Positions 1 through 5,489 of a stretch of DNA of 7,601 nt are shown here, one piece after another; the stretch's first letter is position 1; each line of letters opens with the position of its first letter. A program made the position numbers and the translations under genes. Location of the stretch: contig NZ_CAAFRZ010000263.1 of NCBI RefSeq assembly GCF_900765565.1, positions 1 through 7,601 on the forward strand, read 5' to 3'. The stretch comes from an uncultured Dialister sp. GTDB taxonomy: Bacteria > Bacillota > Negativicutes > Veillonellales > Dialisteraceae. The notes under the pieces are model-generated. The model worked only from the letters and a program-made list of their open reading frames with translations, did no database searches and had not been told where the DNA came from.

Positions 1-294
1 AAATTATAACATTTCCATCAAAGGGGACTCTTCCCTTTTCTATCCAGCAGGGGAGAAATCCTCTACCGAGAAACATTTTACACTAAGGAAGAAAGCCCCA
101 CATACTATCAGTATGCTGGCGAAGGAGCGTTTACAGCGAATCATGAGGCGTTAAAAGAGGCAAAGAAGATGCTGAAATCCGGAACAGCCATGTATGAGAT
201 CCGAGAGAAGACCGGATGGTTCATAAGTATGGACGGAAGATGTCGTTTCTACATTCCAGACCGCATAGATAAATTTGATACAGGGACTTATTAG
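1..294 (+). pseudogene. Fragment of phage/MGE polyvalent-type protein, domain copy 1
   Basis: Frame 1 is open from base 10 to a TAG at 292-294, with no plausible start, so this is a 3' remnant or internal piece of a larger gene. From base 52 it reads GEILYRETFYTKEESPTYY and continues through QYAGEGAFTANHEA, EIREKTGWF, MDGRCRFYIPD and RIDKFD. The TGW-x(4)-DG-x(2)-RF-x-IPD block resembles a domain I know from large polyvalent / MuF-type proteins of Firmicute phages and conjugative elements, usually written TGWFRGxDGKWRFEI. Here the Trp of KWRFEI is Cys. The same domain recurs just downstream in another frame (275-661), so the two pieces were probably one gene. The region is clearly more AT-rich than the operon, which fits foreign origin. 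I am confident that this is degraded coding sequence and less sure of the family name. Confidence 0.55.
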
Positions 295-661
295 ATATAT
301 AAATAGAAAGAAGCTCCATGAATTTTTCGGTACAGACGAGCGCCTACTGGCTCGATCCTCCAAAAAAATCAAAGAGCTTCAATCTAGCCTCATTATAAAG
401 AATGAAAATGATCTTGTCAAAATTAGAGAAAAGTATCCAACATACTATCAGATGGGTGGGGAACGCGCCAATACAGCACCGAAGGACAAGCTGCAGATAG
501 CAGCATCCATGGAAGAGAATGGTAAATCCCCGGAGGAAATCTGCAAGGCCACCGGATGGATGAGAGGCCCGGATCATAAATGAAGGTTTGAAATCCCGGA
601 TAAGCTGGACAAGATTGATTTAATTCCAGCCAAAGATGGGCAGCTACATATAAAGGAATAA
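275..661 (+). pseudogene. Degraded polyvalent-type protein, domain copy 2, with internal TGA
   Basis: Frame 2 is open from about 275 (only a TTG, with no Shine-Dalgarno) to a TGA at 581-583, and the homology continues in the same frame to a TAA at 659-661. The end reads KATGWMRGPDHK, stop, RFEIPDKLDKID and LIPAKDGQLHIKE. The stop falls exactly where the family motif GKWRFEI has Trp, so a single TGG-to-TGA change explains it. Copy 2 aligns with copy 1 over about 60 residues: PTYYQ, GE-A-TA, L--A--M, EI--TGW, RF-IPD and DK-D are shared. A short stretch before the domain (HEFFGTDERLLARSSKKIKEL) is unrecognised. TGA is used as a normal stop by hslO, ahcY and the genes between them, so recoding is unlikely. 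An annotation pipeline may call 275-583 a 102-aa hypothetical protein; I regard it as a broken gene. Confidence 0.6.
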
Positions 662-909
662 AAATACTTCAGCATTATAATCAAAGAATGTATGTACTCA
701 AATAATGAAAATGCTTCCGGTGAAATTAATCTCGGACAGCATGCAAATCCGCCGAGAACTTCATAGGAAGCATCTTCTACAGGGATTATATATTAACCAA
801 AAGCCTTTTGCAAGAAAGTCTGAATTAGATATTCAGATATTGAATACATTTTAGCGGATGGATGAATATACTGGCACGTTTATAGGTAGAAAGGCGAGAT
901 TTTTTCATT

Positions 910-944
910 ATAGGTTCCGATAACATTAAATTATCGGAACCTAT
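910..944. repeat. Perfect 14-bp inverted repeat with 7-nt loop
   Basis: The arms ATAGGTTCCGATAA (910-923) and TTATCGGAACCTAT (931-944) are exact reverse complements around CATTAAA. On the plus strand the 3' flank is TCATAAAAGG, and on the minus strand AATGAAAAAATC, so neither side has the U-run of an intrinsic terminator; a T6 run lies before it on the plus strand. It could be a factor-dependent or atypical terminator, an operator, or a mobile-element end. The structure is certain; the role is unknown. Confidence 0.7.
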
Positions 945-1020
945 TCATAAAAGGAAATCCTGCCCCAGGCTCCTGTAAGGCTTCCTTTCTGTTGTATTTA
1001 GCTGTTTGCAGCCTGTATGT

Positions 1021-1029
1021 ATTATATCA
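1021..1029 (-). promoter_or_regulatory. Candidate extended -10 promoter element
   Basis: Read on the minus strand this is TGATATAAT, a perfect extended -10 (TG-N-TATAAT). There is no convincing -35 at 16-18 nt upstream. Transcription would start near 1014 and run left through GCTG-CAAA-CAGC and then the 14-bp inverted repeat at 944-910. No minus-strand gene follows, so it is either fortuitous in AT-rich DNA or drives a short non-coding transcript. Confidence 0.25.
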
Positions 1030-1060
1030 TAGAAGAATTGAGATTTGAGGAAAGAGAATT

Positions 1061-1126
1061 GAGGCCCCCACAGCCCAAGCCGCAATGGGGCTGGTGCATG
1101 GCTGCAGATAATAAAAAACCTGCAGG
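1061..1126 (+). repeat. Interspersed repeat R1, copy 1
   Basis: A 66-bp unit beginning GAGGCCCCCACAGCC and ending ATAATAAAAAACCTGCAGG. It matches 1436-1502 in the same orientation: 32 of the first 38 positions agree by my count, then a variable part of about 10 nt, then a near-identical A-tract plus CCTGCAGG end. The A-tract followed by a GC-rich palindrome would be a U-tract after a stem on the minus strand, although in this copy the stem is weak. Confidence 0.6.
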
Positions 1127-1188
1127 AATTAATTGACTGTGTTTGTGTATCAAATAGCGGCAGGCTCTAGCTGCCAGAAATGCTCTAT

Positions 1189-1221
1189 AGCCTGCGGCGC
1201 ATCCACCAGCTAACCTCCGTC
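1189..1221 (+). repeat. Interspersed repeat R2, copy 1
   Basis: A 33-bp unit beginning AGCCTGCGGCGC and ending AGCTAACCTCCGTC. It matches 7465-7497 in the same orientation at 30 of 33 positions, all mismatches lying in the central 7 nt. The two copies sit on opposite sides of the operon. Its function is unknown; it looks like part of a genome-wide intergenic repeat family. Confidence 0.6.
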
Positions 1222-1236
1222 TGCTTCGTAGCCACC

Positions 1237-1321
1237 GCCGGGCCCCGAAAGGAAGGCGCCTTAGTGTGCAGTAAAGGCGCCAACTTGGGCCCGGCTCAGC
1301 AGTCCCTATGCAGGACTGCTG
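1237..1321. other. Nested double-hairpin element
   Basis: An outer 9-bp stem GCCGGGCCC (1237-1245) / GGGCCCGGC (1287-1295) encloses an inner 8-bp stem GGCGCCTT (1255-1262) / AAGGCGCC (1274-1281) with an 11-nt loop. One base later comes a second perfect 9-bp hairpin, CAGCAGTCC (1297-1305) / GGACTGCTG (1313-1321). The nesting of exact stems is unlikely by chance. It may be the body of a structured RNA, a remnant of one, or a foldable DNA repeat. No promoter or U-tract immediately frames it, so I do not call it a ncRNA gene. Confidence 0.5.
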
Positions 1322-1435
1322 CATCTCGAGCGGAGGAAGAATGCTAAGTGTCTCTACTGGTAAGAATAGCTACCGCTTCGAAGAGTCGAGAGATCTTTCT
1401 GGTGAATGACTATGACAGGGTTTTCAAAGAGAATG

Positions 1436-1502
1436 GAGGCTCCTAAAGCCTAAGCCGCACTGGGGCCGGTGCAGTGTGTTGCACATAATAAAAACCCTGC
1501 AG
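1436..1502 (+). repeat. Interspersed repeat R1, copy 2
   Basis: A direct repeat of 1061-1126, starting GAGGCTCCTAAAGCC and ending ATAATAAAAACCCTGCAGG. In this copy the terminal CCCTGCAGG is also the left arm of the long terminator hairpin at 1495-1541, so repeat and terminator are physically merged. Confidence 0.6.
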
Positions 1503-1541
1503 GTGCTCGTACCGGATATACCGGACGAAACACCTGCAGGG
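1484..1541 (-). terminator. Rho-independent terminator, minus strand
   Basis: Perfect 11-bp arms CCCTGCAGGTG (1495-1505) / CACCTGCAGGG (1531-1541) enclose further pairs TCGT/ACGA and CCGG/CCGG around ATATA. On the minus strand the stem is followed directly by TTTTTATTATGT. This is a textbook intrinsic terminator for leftward transcription and the first one I find downstream of mtaD. It lies about 350 nt past the mtaD stop, so the operon mRNA would carry a long repeat-containing 3' UTR unless something ends it sooner. Confidence 0.7.
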
Positions 1542-1866
1542 GTTGTTCTGGGTTAGATCGAATCGCGCAGCAAAGCCGCAGGATGGATTACCGCAGCCGT
1601 TAAACCGCTATATGTGAAGAAGCTGGGTAAGCAGCATCATCTGCTTCGCAGAACCCGCTTCTTCGAAGCGGATCCATCCCCCGCCCTTCGGGCTGCCCCC
1701 TTCTCTAAGGGGGCACGCCTTTGTCGGATAGAGTCAGAAGCAGCAGGGTAAAGTCTCTGGATGGATGCCTGTGAAGGTGCTGACCAGCTCAAGGCCCAAG
1801 GCTGAAGGCTCAAGGCCCCGCCCGATCACACGCAAGCTTAGTCATCCCAGCGCCGCAGGCGAATGC
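1542..1866. other. Non-coding stretch of short near-palindromes
   Basis: I find no gene here. The stretch contains a series of hairpins with 3-4 nt centres: TCTGC-TTC-GCAGA (1640-1652), CCGCTTC-TTC-GAAGCGG (1655-1671), GCCC-TTC-GGGC (1683-1693) and GCCCCCTT-CTCT-AAGGGGGC (1695-1714). Between about 1788 and 1825 are loosely repeated CTCAAGGCC / AAGGCT units. The same style of element occurs right of the operon (7310-7456). None has a U-tract next to it. Confidence 0.55.
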
Positions 1867-1867
1867 C

Positions 1868-1892
1868 CTCGATCTCGACCTCGGTCTCGATC
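1868..1892 (-). repeat. Inverted-repeat R3, left copy, abutting mtaD stop
   Basis: On the minus strand this 25-mer reads GATCGAGACCGAGG then TCGAGATCGAG. It matches 7504-7528 on the plus strand at 23 of 25 positions, so the copies are inverted and bracket the operon. The left copy begins on the last base of the mtaD TAG stop (1892-1894). Internally it is a degenerate tandem of GAGATC/GAGACC hexamers. Confidence 0.6.
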
Positions 1893-3178
1893 TATTTTTT
1901 AGTAAACGCGTACAGTTTCTCTGTCACCCTGTCCACTTCGGCGTACAGTTTTTCTGTGTCGATGGTGAGGAGTTCCTTATGTTCCATGACGGGCTTGCCG
2001 TTGATGATGACGGTGTCCACGTCCATGGAGTTGCCTGCGTAGACAGCCAGGGATACGCTGTCGAATCTTGGTTTCCAGTTGTATCCGCTCCGATCCACGA
2101 GGATGATGTCTGCCAGGTATCCTTCCTTCAGTACGCCCAGGTCGTCGTAGCCCAGGCATTTGGCACCGTCCACGGTGGCCATGTCCAGGGCTTCCTTGGC
2201 GGTGATGGCGAAGGGGTCGTAGTTGGCGGCCTTGTGGATGAGGGCGGCCAGCCGCATTTCGGCGAACATATCAAGCTTGTTGTTGGAGGAAGCACCATCA
2301 GTGCCGATGCCTACGGTGATACCGGCTTTTCTCATCTTCGGTACCGGTGCCACGCCGGAGGCCAGTTTCAGGTTGGACGCCGGGTTATGGGCTACGCACA
2401 CGTGTTTTTCCTTCATGATCCGGATATCATCGTCCGTCACATGGACGCAGTGGGCTGCCAGTGTGGGCCTGTCGAAGAGTCCCAGGGAGTCCATGAGGGC
2501 GATCGGCGTCTTGCCGTATTCCTTCAGGCAGTTTTCCACTTCTCCCTTTGTTTCGGACAGGTGGATGTGGACGGGCATGTTGTATTTTTCTGCCACGTCC
2601 CGTACCTTTCTGATATAGTCCGGTGGGCAGGTATAGGGCGCATGGGGTCCGATCATGACTTTGAAGCGGCCGTCCCCTGCCCCGTTCCAGTTCTTGTAGA
2701 GTTCCACGTTTTCGTCGATGCCCTTCTGTCCGTTGGGTCCGATGCCGGCGAGGCCCCGTGCCAGGTTCCCCCGGATGCCGGCCTTGTCTGCTGCCTTGGC
2801 GCAGGAATCCATGAACATGTACATATCGCAGAAGGCGGTGGTGCCGCCGCGGATCATTTCCGCAAAGGCCAGCATGCTGCCCCAGTATACGATATCGTCG
2901 TCCAGATGGTCTTCGGCCGGCCAGATTTTGTTCTGGAGCCAGTCCATGAGGGCCATATCATCGGCGTAGCTCCGGAAAAGGGTCATGGCCACGTGGGTAT
3001 GGGTGTTTACGAGGCCCGGCATGGCCATCATGTCGTGGCCGTCGATGACTTCATCGTAGTCTTCTTCCTTCGGGTTTTCCGGGAAGGACTGGATGATTTT
3101 CCCGGAAATCCCGATATTCTTGTGCTCTTCTACTTTGCCGTCCCGGCAGAGTCCTACGTTTTTAATGAGAATGGACAT
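1892..3178 (-). CDS. mtaD: 5'-methylthioadenosine / S-adenosylhomocysteine deaminase
   Basis: A 428-aa cytosolic amidohydrolase that removes the 6-amino group of MTA and SAH, giving methylthioinosine or S-inosylhomocysteine plus ammonia. Visible signature: metal ligands H60 and H62 in NTHTHVAMTLFR, H206 in HIHLSET with substrate-binding E209, H243 in AAHCVHV, and D294 in GTDGASSNN. By family alignment these correspond to the ligands of Thermotoga maritima TM0936, the characterised MTA/SAH deaminase. N-terminal (1-55) and C-terminal (about 345-428) beta-sandwich segments are present, and the length is normal. The ATG is preceded by GGGAGG with a 5-nt spacer, in an 11-nt gap after the ahcY stop. 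It is the last gene of the operon; its TAG ends on a flanking repeat. Next to a 6-oxopurine-type phosphorylase and an AHCY homologue it probably supplies both. Other amidohydrolases such as cytosine or guanine deaminase are less likely given the context. Confidence 0.92.
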   Translation of the reverse strand: MSILIKNVGLCRDGKVEEHKNIGISGKIIQSFPENPKEEDYDEVIDGHDMMAMPGLVNTHTHVAMTLFRSYADDMALMDWLQNKIWPAEDHLDDDIVYWGSMLAFAEMIRGGTTAFCDMYMFMDSCAKAADKAGIRGNLARGLAGIGPNGQKGIDENVELYKNWNGAGDGRFKVMIGPHAPYTCPPDYIRKVRDVAEKYNMPVHIHLSETKGEVENCLKEYGKTPIALMDSLGLFDRPTLAAHCVHVTDDDIRIMKEKHVCVAHNPASNLKLASGVAPVPKMRKAGITVGIGTDGASSNNKLDMFAEMRLAALIHKAANYDPFAITAKEALDMATVDGAKCLGYDDLGVLKEGYLADIILVDRSGYNWKPRFDSVSLAVYAGNSMDVDTVIINGKPVMEHKELLTIDTEKLYAEVDRVTEKLYAFTKK

Positions 3179-3189
3179 GGTTTCCTCCC

Positions 3190-4434
3190 TCAGTCAATAC
3201 CCAGGTATTTCTTCTGTTCTTCGGTGAGCGTATCGATCTTGTAGCCCATGGAGGCCAGCTTAATGGAAGCCACTTTGGTGTCCAGTTCATGGGGCAGTGT
3301 ATATACTTTCGCGGTCATATCCTTGCCGTGCTGCAGGAGGTAACGGGCAGCCAGACTCTGCATGGCAAAGGAGAGGTCCATGATTTCAGCCGGATGTCCA
3401 TCGCCGGCTGCCAGGTTCACCAGGCGGCCTTCGGCCATGAGGAATACGGTCTTCCCGTTGGGCAGCACGTAGCCTTCGATGTTCTTCCGGGCTTCGTACT
3501 TGCTGGTGCAGATCCGTTCCAGGTCCTTGCGGCTTACTTCGCAGTCGAAGTGGCCGGCGTTGGCGCAGATGGCGCCATCCTTCATCTTCAGGAAATGCCG
3601 TTCTGTGATGATATTGATATCCCCGGTGACGGTGAGGAAATAGTCTCCCAGGGGTGCTGCTTCATCCATAGGCATGACTTCGAAGCCATCCATCACGGCT
3701 TCGATGGCCTTGATGGGATCCACTTCGGTGACGATGACGTGGGCGCCCAGGCCTTTGGCCCGCATGGAAACGCCCTTGCCGCACCAGCCGTAGCCGGCGA
3801 TGACTACGGTCTTGCCGGTGACCGTGAGGTTCGTGCTGCGGATGATACCGTCCCATGCGGACTGGCCGGTGCCGTAGCGGTTATCAAAGAGGTACTTGCA
3901 GTAGGAATCGTTCACGGCAATCATGGGGAACTTGAGTTCTTTGTTCTTTTCCAGGATCTTCAGGCGGTATACGCCGGTGGTTGTTTCTTCGGAGCCGCCG
4001 ATGAGGTTCTTTCTCGCATCCACTCTCGTGGTATGGAGCAGGTGGACCAGGTCGCCGCCGTCATCGATGATGATGTCAGGCATATGGTCCAGGGCTTTAT
4101 TCAGGAACATGGTGTATTCCTCATCGGTGCAGCCATGCCATGCGTAGACGGTGACGCCGTTCTTCACGAGGGCTGCGGCAATGGGATCCTGGGTTGAAAG
4201 CGGGTTGCTGCCGGTGCAGATGACATTGGCCCCGGCTGCTTTCAGCGTGAGAGCCAGGTATGCGGTTTTTGCTTCCAGATGGATGGACATGACGATGGTC
4301 TTGCCCTTGAAGGTCTGGTCCTTAATATATTCCTCTCTCAATGCATTGAGGGCTGGCATGAATTTTGCCACCCACCGGATACGCTGTTCCCCGTTGTCTG
4401 CCAGGGAAATGTCCCGAATCATAGAATCACTCAT
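3190..4434 (-). CDS. ahcY: S-adenosylhomocysteine hydrolase family, possibly S-inosylhomocysteine-specific
   Basis: A 414-aa NAD-dependent hydrolase releasing homocysteine from SAH or its deaminated form. Seen: VAKFMPAL near the N-terminus, IHLEAKTAYLA (51-61), IDDGGDLV (D128), SEETTTGV, NDSYCK (K180), FDNRYGTGQS (D184, N185), the Rossmann motif GYGWCGKG (214-221), NAGHF (H295) and GDGHPAEIMD (H347). All catalytic residues are present. It is the shorter archaeal/Thermotoga-like subtype: it lacks the C-terminal Lys-Tyr tail that reaches the neighbour's NAD in longer enzymes and ends LTEEQKKYLGID. Where human AHCY has T57, E59 and M351 around adenine, this protein has E54, K56 and D345. That is the pattern of Methanocaldococcus MJ1388-like enzymes, which were reported to hydrolyse S-inosylhomocysteine. 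The ATG overlaps the mtnA stop (ATGA), with AAAGGAG 9 nt upstream. The family is certain; the substrate is open. Confidence 0.93.
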   Translation of the reverse strand: MSDSMIRDISLADNGEQRIRWVAKFMPALNALREEYIKDQTFKGKTIVMSIHLEAKTAYLALTLKAAGANVICTGSNPLSTQDPIAAALVKNGVTVYAWHGCTDEEYTMFLNKALDHMPDIIIDDGGDLVHLLHTTRVDARKNLIGGSEETTTGVYRLKILEKNKELKFPMIAVNDSYCKYLFDNRYGTGQSAWDGIIRSTNLTVTGKTVVIAGYGWCGKGVSMRAKGLGAHVIVTEVDPIKAIEAVMDGFEVMPMDEAAPLGDYFLTVTGDINIITERHFLKMKDGAICANAGHFDCEVSRKDLERICTSKYEARKNIEGYVLPNGKTVFLMAEGRLVNLAAGDGHPAEIMDLSFAMQSLAARYLLQHGKDMTAKVYTLPHELDTKVASIKLASMGYKIDTLTEEQKKYLGID

Positions 4435-5489
4435 AATTGTAAACTCCTTTCATATTTCTTTATAGCAGCATCATAGGGCGGAGTCAGTACACCTTTCTCC
4501 GTGATGATGCCTGTTATCAGTTCATGGGGCGCCACATCAAAGGCCGGGTTCAGGACCGGTATATCCTTCGGCGCATCGTAGACTCCATGGAAGGACCGGA
4601 CTTCTTCCGGGTCCCTCTCTTCGATTTTGATTTCTTTCCCTGAAGAAATGGAGAAATCAAAGGTGGAAAAAGGTGCCACGATGTAGAAGGGAATATGGTG
4701 GTACGCCGCCAGGATGGAAAGGCCATAGGTGCCGATCTTGTTGGCGCTGTCCCCGTTGGAGGCGATCCTGTCCGCCCCCACAATCACCGCATCGATGTGC
4801 TCATGGGCCATGACATAAGCCGCCATGTTGTCGGAAATGAGGCGGCAGGGAATGTGGTTTGCCATGAGCTCCGTCCCCGTAAGCCTTGCGCCCTGGAGAA
4901 GGGGCCTCGTTTCATCGGCATAGACGCAGTCGATCTGGCCCCGTTCATGGAGCCGGTAAATGACGCCGAAGGCGGTCCCGATGCCGCAGGTGGCGAGAGC
5001 CCCCGTATTGCAGTGGGTCAGGATGCGGAGGTGCTTCCTCTCTTCGAAGAGATGGGCCCCGTTGTCCGCCATGCCATCGCAGAGGCGCTTATCCTCTTCC
5101 TCCATGGCCATGGCCTTTTCCGTGAGCACCGATAGGACCGATTTTTCGTCGGTATGATGGAAGAGATCTGTCATTACCTTCACTGCCCAGGACAGGTTCA
5201 CCGCCGTGGGACGGGCAGCGTCCAGTTTCCTTCCCTCTTCATCGAAGAAATCGGCCAGCTCCTTCCCCGTAAGGTTCCGGGAGAGCCCCTCCTGGAGAGC
5301 CAGCACCATGCCGTAGGCCGCAGCCACGCCGATGGCCGGTGCTCCCCGCACCGCCAGGACTTTGATGGCCGCCGCTACCTGCTCACAGGTGCTGCAGCGG
5401 ATATAGGTGATGGACCCGGGAAGCTTCGTCTGGTCCAGAAGGACCAGCTCCCCCGCCTCCCACCGGAGAGAATAGAGAGAGCTGCTCAT
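4431..5489 (-). CDS. mtnA: S-methyl-5-thioribose-1-phosphate isomerase
   Basis: A 352-aa cytosolic aldose-ketose isomerase of the eIF2B-like family, converting methylthioribose-1-phosphate to methylthioribulose-1-phosphate in methylthio salvage. Seen: LRWEAGELVLLDQTKLPG at the start, RGAPAIGVAAAYG (48-60), HCNTGALAT with C160, ADETRPLLQGARLT (191-204), VGADRIASNGDSANKIGTY with D240, and NPAFDVAPHELITGIITE near the C-terminus. C160 and D240 are the catalytic pair at the same numbers as in Bacillus subtilis MtnA. I chose ATG 5489 over the longer frame from 5531. It forms an ATGA overlap with the mtnP stop, has GGAGGA 11 nt upstream, and removes 14 N-terminal residues (MPPCSQGFRRIPSV) that are unlike the family. 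The substrate is made by the phosphorylase encoded just upstream. No mtnK, mtnB, mtnW, mtnX or mtnD is in view. Confidence 0.94.
   Translation of the reverse strand: MSSSLYSLRWEAGELVLLDQTKLPGSITYIRCSTCEQVAAAIKVLAVRGAPAIGVAAAYGMVLALQEGLSRNLTGKELADFFDEEGRKLDAARPTAVNLSWAVKVMTDLFHHTDEKSVLSVLTEKAMAMEEEDKRLCDGMADNGAHLFEERKHLRILTHCNTGALATCGIGTAFGVIYRLHERGQIDCVYADETRPLLQGARLTGTELMANHIPCRLISDNMAAYVMAHEHIDAVIVGADRIASNGDSANKIGTYGLSILAAYHHIPFYIVAPFSTFDFSISSGKEIKIEERDPEEVRSFHGVYDAPKDIPVLNPAFDVAPHELITGIITEKGVLTPPYDAAIKKYERSLQL

Larger units (their letters stand above)
662..1030. other. AT-rich gene-free stretch
   Basis: I see no credible gene on either strand. A 49-codon plus-strand frame (705-854) exists but has no Shine-Dalgarno and no recognisable motif. 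The stretch holds a perfect inverted repeat (910-944) and, on the minus strand, an extended -10 (1021-1029), listed separately. The base composition matches the phage-like remnant to its left and differs from the GC-rich repeats that begin near 1031, so the junction at about 1030 may be the edge of an old insertion. Confidence 0.45.

Noticed and set aside
581..583. TGA read as Trp or selenocysteine
   Set aside because: TGA ends hslO, mtnP, mtnA and ahcY in this window, and the neighbouring copy is also frame-shifted, so simple decay is the better explanation.
705..854. 49-codon plus-strand frame in the AT-rich stretch
   Set aside because: No Shine-Dalgarno and no motif; could be phage debris, but I cannot support it as a gene.
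1022..1324. 100-codon minus-strand frame
   Set aside because: It reads straight through the nested hairpins and repeat R1; Arg/Cys-rich product, no Shine-Dalgarno, no recognisable domain.
1695..1714. GCCCCCTT-CTCT-AAGGGGGC as the operon terminator
   Set aside because: A strong stem, but followed on the minus strand by AGCCCGAAGGG with no U-run; the hairpin at 1495-1541 fits much better.
1979..3244. 421-codon open frame on the plus strand opposite mtaD
   Set aside because: Antisense shadow of mtaD, which has full catalytic motifs; the plus-strand translation is low complexity with no family signature.
3289..4197. 302-codon plus-strand frame opposite ahcY
   Set aside because: Shadow of the codon bias in ahcY; no motif and no ribosome binding site.
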